Source: JAJTZA01 sp041744075
GTDB taxonomy: Bacteria; Verrucomicrobiota; Verrucomicrobiia; Chthoniobacterales; Terrimicrobiaceae
Direction: 5' to 3'
Length of the DNA: 23,162 bases
Assembly (NCBI GenBank): GCA_041744075.1
Contig: JBGTLQ010000121.1
Location: forward strand, 1-23,162
The translations under genes and the position numbers were made by a program. Within the stretch, counting starts at the first letter, position 1; each line of letters begins with the position of its first letter. Below the pieces are notes generated by a model. It was not told the DNA's origin. It saw only the letters and a program-made list of their open reading frames with translations, and ran no database searches. Shown here piece by piece: positions 1 to 6,560 of this stretch.

Positions 1-2
1 TC

Positions 3-842
3 TTATTTTTGCTTCAGTGCCGGTCCAAAGGCCATCAGATTTCGATACTTGCGCCCTGGAGTGGTGGCGATGAGGTCCTTGGCCGAGATGGGATGCAGTT
101 TCTCGCCCCGCAGTTCCTTCAGGTCAAAACCAAGGTCGGTAAAGGCTTGCAGGTACGCGAGCGGATCGGCCCCGCAGTTTGTCAGGCCTTGAGGCCAGAA
201 CTCAGTCATGATGACACAACGCGGTGACTGGGCCAGAGTGTTTTTTGCGCCATCCAAGACAAGCATCTCGGCACCCTGCACATCGATTTTCAAGAAATCG
301 ATGTGAGAAATATTGTGTTTTGCGCAGAGAAAATCCAAGGTTTCAACTTGGACCGTGAGCTTATGGGATAAAAGCGGGTCAGGGTAAAGGCGGTTGTCGC
401 CTTTGTTGTCAGGGTTGGTATGAAGTGTTAATTCTCCATGCTCGCGACCAGCCGCCACCTCTTCGAGATGAACCGGCTGCATTGGGCTGTTTGCGGACAC
501 GGTTTTTTTCAGAAGTTCAAAATTTTCGGGGAGAGGTTCGAGGGAAAGCACTTGGCTGGCTCCCCCTCTGATGGCAAGTGCGGAATAAAGGCCCACGTTC
601 GCCCCCACGTCCACAAAGGTCATTCCGGCTTTGAAGTGCTCAAGAAAAAAGCGAATCTCCTCCTGTTCGTAAACCCCAAGGGTGAGCGCCCCGGAGACGA
701 CCGGGTCTCTGGGGTTAAGGCAGATGGTTGCCCCGTGCACAATCACGCGTTCTTTGATCATGGCGCGCAGGGCAGCATTTGCCAGAGCCCTGAGCGGAGC
801 TGGTTTCAGCAGCACCGTGTAGACAAATTCCGGGATTCCCAT
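3..842 (-). CDS. FkbM family SAM-dependent methyltransferase
   Basis: A complete 279-residue protein with ATG at 842-840 and stop TAA at 5-3. A class I SAM-binding motif FVDVGANVGLYS lies near residues 76-87, followed by an acidic residue at the end of the next strand (LEPLPENFELL, E102), as expected for ribose binding. The segment FLKIDVQGAEMLVLDG near residue 183 is the hallmark of the FkbM family, whose members O-methylate sugars or other small hydroxylated molecules. No signal peptide or membrane segment is evident apart from a mildly hydrophobic N-terminus, so a cytoplasmic enzyme is likely. The acceptor cannot be read from the sequence. Glycosyltransferase genes 2-4 kb away make a glycan acceptor plausible, but they lie on the opposite strand, so this is only an inference. 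The gene may continue an operon beyond the left edge. Confidence 0.9.
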   Translation of the reverse strand: MGIPEFVYTVLLKPAPLRALANAALRAMIKERVIVHGATICLNPRDPVVSGALTLGVYEQEEIRFFLEHFKAGMTFVDVGANVGLYSALAIRGGASQVLSLEPLPENFELLKKTVSANSPMQPVHLEEVAAGREHGELTLHTNPDNKGDNRLYPDPLLSHKLTVQVETLDFLCAKHNISHIDFLKIDVQGAEMLVLDGAKNTLAQSPRCVIMTEFWPQGLTNCGADPLAYLQAFTDLGFDLKELRGEKLHPISAKDLIATTPGRKYRNLMAFGPALKQK

Positions 843-894
843 GCGTGCGTTTTGTTGGTTCCTGATTACCGGTACCGTAAATCTTTTTGCTGAT

Positions 895-1223
895 TTAACC
901 CGCGGCTAACCCAGAACCCAAGGCGCTTGTAACCGGAGGGAACTCCACACGATCGTAAATTTCAGCGAGAGAAATTTCACAAGACACGGAGGGAAGAGAG
1001 ACAATGGCTGTGGAATCGGTGGTAATGCGAAGGGTTCACTTTTCTTGCCTTTGAGCATGGTTGATAACTCACGTGAGGAATTCATTACAATCCGTGCATG
1101 GTTTTTTGTGGTCCCTGCCATGGAAAACATTTCCCCATCGAAAAACTCGCTTTTGGTTTCGGCGGCTCGTTCGATGGACAGATATTCCCCTGGTGTGAGA
1201 GTTGATTTTGCAAGCGCACTCAT
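895..1223 (-). pseudogene. Uma2 family endonuclease remnant (internally deleted and frameshifted)
   Basis: Starting at ATG 1223, the first 60 or so residues (for example TPGEYLSIERAAETKSEFFDGE and MAGTTKNHARIV) match the N-terminus of Uma2 (DUF820) PD-(D/E)XK proteins. After the LKGKK region the similarity stops. Reading the following bases in another frame (about 1020 down to stop TAA at 897-895) gives SLPSVSCEISLAEIYDRVEF, which is the usual Uma2 C-terminus. The roughly 90 central residues, which carry the nuclease acidic and lysine residues, are missing. A full Uma2 protein is about 180-200 residues. The gene therefore appears to have lost its core by deletion, with a frame change at the junction, and cannot encode an active enzyme. 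The family assignment is from memory of typical Uma2 sequences. Confidence 0.75.
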
Positions 1224-1330
1224 AATGGCATATTTTTAACATCCGATGAACGGGATGGAAATGCCAAATGTGCCGGGGGGTGGTGGCCGGGTGTGATGAA
1301 AAGTGGTGAAGGTTGAGGAGTTCGCTTGAG

Positions 1331-1419
1331 GGTGGATCGCGATCTCCGAGCGCGATGGGAACACGTGGCGGCGGAGCCGCGTAGGATTTCTCATCGTGCG
1401 ACGGAGTGCCCGATCCACC
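1331..1419. repeat. 89-bp imperfect palindrome, REP/MITE-like
   Basis: The outer arms GGTGGATCG (1331-1339) and CGATCCACC (1411-1419) are exact reverse complements. Inside them, CTCCG-AGCGCGATGGGA on the left and TCTCATCGTGCGACGGAG on the right pair imperfectly. The centre is a perfect hairpin, GCGGC-GGA-GCCGC (1368-1380). The whole element is therefore nearly symmetric about position 1374-1375. Such GC-rich extragenic palindromes are typical of REP elements mobilised by RAYT transposases, or of small MITEs. No transposase is encoded nearby, and no second copy was seen in the window. It lies between the Uma2 remnant and the next operon. Confidence 0.55.
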
Positions 1420-1463
1420 TCAGCCACCTTTAATTTCAACGGTGGCCGCCAACGCGATAGATT

Positions 1464-1516
1464 GCCTCTTTGAATCCCAGATGATTGGATGCCCGCATGT
1501 TGGTTCAAAAAGAGGC
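1464..1516 (+). promoter_or_regulatory. Leader inverted repeat overlapping the likely ribosome-binding region
   Basis: GCCTCTTT (1464-1471) can pair with AAAGAGGC (1509-1516), and the adjoining GAA can pair with TTC at 1504-1506 across a two-base bulge. The right arm overlaps the purine-rich stretch AGAGGCGGGG (1511-1520) just before the ATG at 1529, so the fold would hide the ribosome-binding site of the L,D-transpeptidase gene. The loop is about 32 bases, so stability is modest and a regulatory role is only inferred. Confidence 0.25.
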
Positions 1517-1528
1517 GGGGTGTGAGTC

Positions 1529-2287
1529 ATGACCAAGGCGGGACTGATTTTTGTTTTGTCATGTCTGATGGGCATGGCGAGTGGCTTGACCTCTCCCTCG
1601 CCGAAGCAGATGGTATTGTCCCTTGCATCAGATTGGGACTCCCACACTGGAAAACTACAATTCTTTGAGCGATCAGGTGGCCATTGGGTGGCGACCTCCG
1701 CAGTGATACCCGTGCTTTATGGAAAAAGCGGTTTGGCTTGGGGGCGGGGCCTGCGTGGCACCGGGGAGCCGGGTCCTCAAAAAGTGGAACGGGACAAGCG
1801 GGCGCCTGCGGGAGTTTTTGAAATTGGAAAGGTCTATACCTTCGATCAAGCTCTTCCCGAAGGGGCCGACTATCCCTTTCATGTGGTCACAAAGCATTGT
1901 GCGTGGATCGATGACCCCACACTCCCGCAATATAATCGCCATGTGGAAGTGGATCCTGCGAACCCGCCTGTTTGGTTCGAGAAACAAAAAATGAGGCACA
2001 ATGACCCCGCCCATCGCTGGCTGATCGAGATTCGTCACAATGCGGACCCACCCGTTTCAGGTGCGGGGAGTGCGATATTTTTTCATAATCGCCGAGGTCC
2101 CAACCGGGCATCTGCCGGATGCACGGTGATGGCTGAGGAAAACATGGTGAGGATGCTGAGTTGGTTGCGGGCAAAGGACCATCCCCAGTATGCTTTGCTG
2201 ACAAAAGATGAATATCTTCGGCGTTGGAAGGCTTGGGGATTACCCTCACCCGATGTTGCCAACGCGCTTTTATCCTCAATAAATTGA
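1529..2287 (+). CDS. L,D-transpeptidase (YkuD-fold) family protein
   Basis: A 252-residue exported protein. The N-terminus has one positive residue, then a hydrophobic stretch GLIFVLSCLMGMASG, consistent with a signal peptide ending near residue 20. The catalytic motif is visible as FFHNRRGPNRASAGCTV, with H186, S196, G197 and the nucleophile C198 arranged as in YkuD/ErfK-like L,D-transpeptidases (COG3786-like). These act in the periplasm on peptidoglycan stem peptides, forming 3-3 crosslinks, attaching lipoproteins or trimming. The upstream RDKRAPAGVFEIGKVYTF segment is also typical: a 'product is predictable from the tool' turn before the catalytic domain. The start follows a purine-rich AGAGGCGGGG. 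The gene leads a four-gene plus-strand operon and is followed after one base by a lipoprotein gene. The exact substrate is unknown. Confidence 0.85.
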   Translation: MTKAGLIFVLSCLMGMASGLTSPSPKQMVLSLASDWDSHTGKLQFFERSGGHWVATSAVIPVLYGKSGLAWGRGLRGTGEPGPQKVERDKRAPAGVFEIGKVYTFDQALPEGADYPFHVVTKHCAWIDDPTLPQYNRHVEVDPANPPVWFEKQKMRHNDPAHRWLIEIRHNADPPVSGAGSAIFFHNRRGPNRASAGCTVMAEENMVRMLSWLRAKDHPQYALLTKDEYLRRWKAWGLPSPDVANALLSSIN

Positions 2288-2288
2288 T

Positions 2289-2801
2289 ATGCTCGCAAAA
2301 TCTCTGATTCCTTTGGCAGGGATTGCCTCTGTGCTAATTTTGGGATGTGCCCAATTTGAGGAAGTCGCGGACTTTGTTCCAGCCGCCTCGCGACAAGCGG
2401 TTGTGCGATGGCAGATTAACGCATCGGCAACGACGTTCGACGCCGTGATTGCCAGGTCGGCGGATGGGGCTGCCGCCCTTGATCTTTACAAAGGTTCCAC
2501 CGCTCCCGTTCTTTCCGCCCGTCTCTCGCCCGATGGTCGGGCCACAATGAAAGGTCCCGCAGCCAAACGTTCGTGGAGCGGGGAGCGTTCCAGCGCGCCG
2601 CCGGAAATTGACCTGCTCCTCGCGATCATTGCCCTCTATGCAAGTGAGGATTCGCTGCCTGTTGGAACTCGGGAGCTGCATTCCCAAAATATGCGTGTGG
2701 CTTTCACAAAAGTTGGTCCGAAGTTGGTAGCTATTAGCGCTCGAAGCGCCGATCTGCCCTCCGCCATTTCTTTGGAATTTCCCAAAGCTCCACCCCAATG
2801 A
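2289..2801 (+). CDS. Putative lipoprotein of unknown function
   Basis: A 170-residue protein with a clear lipoprotein signal: MLAKSLIPLAGIASVLILGC, lipobox LILGC with the modified cysteine at C20. Residue +2 is Ala, so sorting to the outer membrane is expected under the Gram-negative +2 rule. The remainder is about 150 residues alternating strand-like segments (for example ATTFDAVIARSADGAAALDLYKG and RVAFTKVGPKLVAISARS). It resembles a small beta-rich domain but I do not recognise the family. It begins one base after the L,D-transpeptidase stop and overlaps the next glycosyltransferase at ATGA, so the three are probably co-translated. A role in the envelope beside the transpeptidase is inferred from position only. 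Confidence 0.75.
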   Translation: MLAKSLIPLAGIASVLILGCAQFEEVADFVPAASRQAVVRWQINASATTFDAVIARSADGAAALDLYKGSTAPVLSARLSPDGRATMKGPAAKRSWSGERSSAPPEIDLLLAIIALYASEDSLPVGTRELHSQNMRVAFTKVGPKLVAISARSADLPSAISLEFPKAPPQ

Positions 2802-3532
2802 GTGCTATTCCCAAATGGACCATTGTGACGCCCATGGCGAATGAGGGAAAGGAGTTTGCCCCATTCATTGAGGCATTAAATCGCGAGATGGATGCGTTGG
2901 GTTCTGGTCATGTCATTTTGGTTGTTGATCGAGTTTCCAAAGATAACACGCGGGAACTTGCTGAACAATGTGCGAAGGCGGACCCACGATACACGTGCCT
3001 TTGGGAACCCTCGACCCGCAATGTGGTGGATGCGTATCTGGCAGGGTTTCGATTGGCGCTGGAAATGGGTTTTGATTGGATCGTAGAAATGGATGCGGGG
3101 ATGTCCCATGATCCAGCGGCTTTGCCGCAGTTCCTTGCTGCCCTGGCGGAGGGATACGATTGTGTGTTTGGAAGCCGTTTTCTGCCCGGCGGATCCATGG
3201 GGGATTCTCCACCCTCACGCAAGTTTCTCTCTGAGGCTGGCACAGTCGCCGCGAGACTTCTGCTTGGATCGAAAGGAACCGATATGACATCCGGTTATGA
3301 GGCCTTCACCTGTGACGTTCTCACCAAGTTGGTGGGATATCCAATGATCTCCACTGCACACTTTTATCAAACCGAAGTGCGTTACCTTCTGAGAAATCGG
3401 CGATGGACCGAAATCCCCATCCACTACCGCGCTCCCTCCCCAAGGGTCAGCAGGGGTGCCATCAAAAACAGCTTTTCTGCGCTTGGCCACTACACAAAAC
3501 TCCGACTCACCCGCCAAGCCCTCTCCCTCTAA
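2798..3532 (+). CDS. Family 2 glycosyltransferase, DPM1-like
   Basis: A 244-residue soluble GT-A glycosyltransferase. The N-terminal strand TIVTPMANEG, the nucleotide-binding VVDRVSKDNTRELAE, and the WIVEMDAGMSHDPAALPQF segment match the dolichol-phosphate-mannose synthase-like branch of GT2. The metal motif, usually DAD, reads D99-A100-G101 here. GSRFLPGG and GTDMTSGYEAF are further matches to this branch. There is no C-terminal membrane domain, so it would act at the cytoplasmic face, possibly on a polyprenyl phosphate or another acceptor; donor and acceptor are unknown. The start ATG overlaps the lipoprotein stop (ATGA at 2798). A STELLO-like glycosyltransferase follows after nine bases, suggesting that the two act on one glycan. 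Confidence 0.85.
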   Translation: MSAIPKWTIVTPMANEGKEFAPFIEALNREMDALGSGHVILVVDRVSKDNTRELAEQCAKADPRYTCLWEPSTRNVVDAYLAGFRLALEMGFDWIVEMDAGMSHDPAALPQFLAALAEGYDCVFGSRFLPGGSMGDSPPSRKFLSEAGTVAARLLLGSKGTDMTSGYEAFTCDVLTKLVGYPMISTAHFYQTEVRYLLRNRRWTEIPIHYRAPSPRVSRGAIKNSFSALGHYTKLRLTRQALSL

Positions 3533-3541
3533 CCAAACCCC

Positions 3542-4579
3542 ATGAAAACCGCCGTCGTCGTCACAAGTATTTCCGCCCCCAATCCTGTTATGCAGCGAAT
3601 CGCCGAGGGGTGTCATTCCAAAGGGTGGGATTTTTATGTGGCTGGTGACCTCAAAACACCGTCCGACTTTGCCATGGAGGGGTGCACATTTCTTTCGTTG
3701 GAAGCGCAGCAAAATTCACCCTTCCGAACGGGAGGCCTCCTCCCACAAAATTCCTATGTCCGCAAGAACCTGGCCTACCTACATGCCATGGCAGCCGGTG
3801 CTGAGCAGATCGTGGAAACTGATGATGACAACCTTCCGCTGGAAGCGTTTTGGCGCGCTCGTGATCGAGAGGTCCAGGCGCGAATGGTGAAGGGTGAGGG
3901 CTGGGTCAATGTGTATGCGTTTTTTAGCGATTCAATGATTTACCCTCGGGGGTTTCCGCTCGATCTCGCGAGATCCTCGATGATTGACCGCACTTTGCCG
4001 ACATCTCCTGCGGTGGCTGTTTGCCCGATTCAGCAGGGCTTGGCAGATGGGGCTCCGGATGTGGATGCGGTTTTTCGGATGTTGCATGGGGAGGAATCGT
4101 TTTTTCATGGAGGAGATCCGCTCGTTCTTGGACATAGCGGCTGGTGTCCTTTCAACAGCCAAAACACCGCCTTTTTTCGTGAGGTCTTTCCCTTGCTTTA
4201 TCTGCCATCCCACTGCAGCTTTCGCGCGACCGACATTTGGAGAGGACTCGTCGCTCAACGCCTTCTCGCAACCTGTGATTGGAATCTCTCATTTCACGAA
4301 GCCGATGTGCATCAAGACCGCAATCCCCATGATCTGATGAAAGACTTTCACCAAGAGGTGCCCGTCTATTTGCAAACCCGTCAGGTCGTCGAAATTCTCC
4401 AATCACTCACCCTCGGGCCTGGTCCGAATTCTCTCACTGCAAACCTGAGAACCTGCTACGAGGCTTTGGCTGGGGCCGGTATTGTTGGTCCTGCAGAACC
4501 GGACCTTGTCGAGGCATGGATCACAGATCTGGACGCGGCGGGTTGGTCGGTTGGTGGAGCGGGAGGCCCGCCTATTTAA
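3542..4579 (+). CDS. STELLO-like (DUF288) putative glycosyltransferase
   Basis: A 345-residue protein. The opening MKTAVVVTSISAPNPVM, the FLSLEAQQ segment, SYVRKNLAYLHAMAAGAE and IVETDDDNLP (D94-D96, N97) match the DUF288/STELLO family as I remember it. That family is known from plant Golgi proteins that affect cellulose synthesis and is found in scattered bacteria. The aspartate-rich TDDDN is the likely metal/nucleotide-sugar site. Later segments such as HSGWCPFNSQNTAFFREVFPLLYLPSHCSFRATDIWRG also look like the family, with conserved aromatic and cysteine residues. No membrane segment or signal peptide is present, so a cytoplasmic location is expected. It is last in the operon after the DPM1-like glycosyltransferase. 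The sugar and acceptor are unknown. Confidence 0.75.
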   Translation: MKTAVVVTSISAPNPVMQRIAEGCHSKGWDFYVAGDLKTPSDFAMEGCTFLSLEAQQNSPFRTGGLLPQNSYVRKNLAYLHAMAAGAEQIVETDDDNLPLEAFWRARDREVQARMVKGEGWVNVYAFFSDSMIYPRGFPLDLARSSMIDRTLPTSPAVAVCPIQQGLADGAPDVDAVFRMLHGEESFFHGGDPLVLGHSGWCPFNSQNTAFFREVFPLLYLPSHCSFRATDIWRGLVAQRLLATCDWNLSFHEADVHQDRNPHDLMKDFHQEVPVYLQTRQVVEILQSLTLGPGPNSLTANLRTCYEALAGAGIVGPAEPDLVEAWITDLDAAGWSVGGAGGPPI

Positions 4580-4790
4580 AGTTTGGATTTCGCAACCAGC
4601 AAAAATCCCCATGGGGCGACGCCTATATCCGCTTATCAACATCCCAACATCACAGAACCTTGCTTTGTCTTGCCCAGAATGCGGTTGACGTCTTTTTTGT
4701 GATCCGAGATCGGGAAACAATCTGGCATGCAAAAATCAACCCACAAACGCCAGCATTTGGCTTGGAACTTCGTGGCCCTTGCAGGCTCAG
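4580..4790. other. Convergent intergenic region, no gene seen
   Basis: A gap of 211 bases between the converging STELLO-like and LamG-like genes. It contains a 10-bp perfect palindrome CCCCATGGGG (4607-4616) but no stem followed by a T-run on either strand, so no intrinsic terminator can be called. Open frames here are extensions of out-of-frame shadows. Confidence 0.4.
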
Positions 4791-6068
4791 TCATCTGCCA
4801 ATGGCTGCAAGTCGTTGGAGTTCCTCTTCTTCGAGCGCCCGTTCAAAGACCGCGACCCCGCCAATCCAACCTGTGAAGCCCACGCTGCGGCTGCTGTGGA
4901 TCACTCGCCCGATGGTGAAGGGACCGCCGCTCGATGCATCAGCGGGAGCGTAGAGCGCATGGGGATACCACCACGGATTTAAGCGGAGACCAACGAGATC
5001 ACGATCGACGATGACCCATTGGCCATCTCCGGTTTTTCGGCGGGTGATCTGCACGCGGGTGTAGGGGAACTCCATCCATTCGACCCGCTCCGTCTCTGAT
5101 TCGCTGAGGACTTGGACGGCGATCGGTTCTTCCTCGGGGGGATTGTAAAACTGGTCCCTGGGAAAATCGGGATCTTTATTGGGGTGGGGGTCGGGGCTCT
5201 GATGCAAATGACCTTGGAGCCAGGCGTTGTAGGCCGAGGAAATGAGGCGATCCTCCTTCGGACGATCCAGCCAATTGTCCCCGGCCCTGCCATTCAGCCA
5301 GCTGGTGAGTTGTTGGTTTCCATGATCAAACGTCATCGCAAAGCACTGCCAAGAGGCATCGAGCACATCGTCCGGCGAATCCGCAGGAACCGTAGGTGAG
5401 ACATCGGGTGAGTTGCATTTGTGGAGGGCGTAACAGTTGAGGAACGAACTCTCCCCGTTTTCTGAGACGTGACCGCAGGCCGAGCCGGTATGATTCAGCC
5501 CTGCAAAAAGGGCGTATTGGCGCTGGCCGCGCTCGACCTTTTTGATGGTGGATGTGGCTTTTTCTTTGAGGTCTGTTCCTTCGTGCCAGATTCCAGCGAG
5601 GGCATGATTGCCACTCTCGCGAATGGCCCAAACCACAACGCTTACGGATTTGCCTGCGCCTTTGATATCGAGCGGTGAGTCATGCAATCGCGACCTCGGC
5701 ACAAAAAGAAACGGACGAAAGCTCTCCTCCTCCTCGCAGATCTGGATGGCCTCACCAAAAGGTCCCCGACCAAGGAGTGGAAAATCTGAATAAGATGCCT
5801 CCCGCCCCTCGCCCCAGTAGTCCTTTATGTAATTGGCCGCATCGAGTGGATACTCATTTGTTGCTCCGTCCGGGACATGGGCGACGAAACGATTGTTCCC
5901 ATCGCGTTTCACAAAATCCCAGAAGGCCACAAGGCCGGGAGTCATGGTCACAGTGCTGACGCGATCCGGGGCGGAGGCGCGGGCATCTCCGGCGGAGAGG
6001 ACTTGAGGGGACTTCACCCGCGCAAGCATGATTGTGGTACCCCCAAGAGTCAAGGCCGGGGACGCCAC
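4791..6068 (-). CDS. LamG/concanavalin A-like domain protein
   Basis: A protein of about 425 residues. The C-terminus (FTIGRVIHSSRSVGFTGWIG followed by GVAVFERALEEEELQRL) is the usual ending of LamG/laminin G-like jelly-roll domains. GLVAFWDF near residue 45, SVSVVVWAIRESGNHALAGIW and WQCFAMTFDHGNQQLTSWLNG are the matching earlier strands. Such domains bind carbohydrates or act as structural modules and are abundant in Verrucomicrobia and Planctomycetes. The start is uncertain. The longest frame begins with GTG at 6068; an internal ATG 13 codons on (6029-6027) has GGGGG about 10 bases upstream and is a reasonable alternative. Neither gives an obvious signal peptide, which is odd for this type of protein. 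Upstream, the same frame is closed by a TGA at 6104-6102, which itself ends a possible small ORF. Function is not known. Confidence 0.65.
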   Translation of the reverse strand: MASPALTLGGTTIMLARVKSPQVLSAGDARASAPDRVSTVTMTPGLVAFWDFVKRDGNNRFVAHVPDGATNEYPLDAANYIKDYWGEGREASYSDFPLLGRGPFGEAIQICEEEESFRPFLFVPRSRLHDSPLDIKGAGKSVSVVVWAIRESGNHALAGIWHEGTDLKEKATSTIKKVERGQRQYALFAGLNHTGSACGHVSENGESSFLNCYALHKCNSPDVSPTVPADSPDDVLDASWQCFAMTFDHGNQQLTSWLNGRAGDNWLDRPKEDRLISSAYNAWLQGHLHQSPDPHPNKDPDFPRDQFYNPPEEEPIAVQVLSESETERVEWMEFPYTRVQITRRKTGDGQWVIVDRDLVGLRLNPWWYPHALYAPADASSGGPFTIGRVIHSSRSVGFTGWIGGVAVFERALEEEELQRLAAIGR

Positions 6069-6101
6069 GGTTCCCCGAGCCTTCCAATCAAAACAGCAGC
6101 T

Positions 6102-6266
6102 TCAAACTTCGACATAAATCCAGCGGTCCTTTACCGACACAGGAAACGTTTCTACGACAGGCTCCCCGTCTTCCCCGCATCCCTTGTGGCAACCCCCCTC
6201 AGGCCCGCCCACCGAAACAGGATAACTTGCTGTCCGGATCTTGTGAGGATTAAAAATACTGGTCAT
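6102..6266 (-). CDS. Possible small protein, 54 aa, CxxxC-containing
   Basis: An ATG at 6266-6264 opens a 54-codon frame ending at TGA 6104-6102. The product begins MTSIFNPHKIRTASY, has a Gly/Cys segment GGPEGGCHKGCGEDGEP (C26, C30, H27) and ends with ETFPVSVKDRWIYVEV, which looks like a pair of beta strands. The composition reads like a real protein, but there is no clear ribosome-binding site and I do not recognise a family. It lies directly upstream of the LamG-like gene, in the same frame, separated by the TGA and 11 sense codons. It could be an independent small gene, an N-terminal part cut off by a nonsense mutation, or chance. Confidence 0.3.
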   Translation of the reverse strand: MTSIFNPHKIRTASYPVSVGGPEGGCHKGCGEDGEPVVETFPVSVKDRWIYVEV

Positions 6267-6360
6267 GAAGGCAGGGATATTGCGCTCTTGGTGAGGAAAA
6301 ATCGCAGCAATTGGACCTCACTCGCATCTCTTCAACAAGGGGGTGCGTTCCCTTTTCGTG

Positions 6361-6418
6361 AATAAAAATATTTTTTCCGGCGAACGAGTTGACAACCTCT
6401 TGTGATGCCGGGTATGAC
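6361..6418 (+). promoter_or_regulatory. Sigma70-like promoter with AT-rich upstream element for the respiratory operon
   Basis: A perfect -35 hexamer TTGACA (6389-6394) is followed after 18 bases by TATGAC (6413-6418; four of six matches to TATAAT). Immediately upstream of the -35, at 6361-6376, is AATAAAAATATTTTTT, in the position of an UP element. The predicted start of transcription is near 6425, giving a leader of about 135 bases before actA. This is the only good promoter seen in front of the operon. Confidence 0.6.
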
Positions 6419-6493
6419 TTTCCGCTTTCTTTCCGTCATTAAAACTCTGCCATTTTCCATATTTTCAGCCCGCATTGCCGGGGAACGAGGTGC

Positions 6494-6516
6494 CCAAGCG
6501 CAAGACCTGTGCTTGG
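6494..6516 (+). promoter_or_regulatory. Leader hairpin upstream of actA
   Basis: CCAAGCGCA (6494-6502) pairs with TGTGCTTGG (6508-6516) around a five-base loop AGACC: eight Watson-Crick pairs and one G-U. It sits between the predicted promoter and the actA start at 6561. No T-run follows, so it is not an intrinsic terminator. It could protect the 5' end of the long mRNA or bind a protein. The role is inferred. Confidence 0.4.
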
Positions 6517-6560
6517 CGTCTCATCCTGTTGTGCTGCTGGCTGCTTGATATTTTCTGACC

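Larger units (their letters stand above)
1224..1528. other. Intergenic region between Uma2 remnant and envelope operon
   Basis: A gap of about 305 bases without a credible gene. It holds the palindromic element at 1331-1419 and a leader inverted repeat at 1464-1516. The short open frames crossing it on the minus strand show no recognisable protein and run through the palindrome. No convincing -35/-10 pair was identified, although a promoter for the operon starting at 1529 should lie here. Confidence 0.5.

Noticed and set aside
1236..1508. A 90-codon minus-strand frame in the intergenic region
   Set aside because: It reads straight through the palindromic element, is Arg/Pro-rich and has no ribosome-binding site or family resemblance.
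4516..4953. A 145-codon plus-strand frame across the STELLO/LamG convergent gap
   Set aside because: It overlaps the ends of both supported genes out of frame, has a Ser/Pro/Arg-rich composition and shows no recognisable motif.
6066..6104. TGA read as selenocysteine joining the 54-aa frame to the LamG-like protein
   Set aside because: No SECIS-like hairpin is apparent just after the TGA, neither side resembles a selenoprotein family, and no selenocysteine machinery is visible in the window.
5877..6365. A 162-codon plus-strand frame opposite the LamG-like gene and the 54-codon ORF
   Set aside because: Low-complexity, Pro/Arg-rich translation with no domain. The opposite strand shows a clear LamG-like C-terminus in the overlapping gene.
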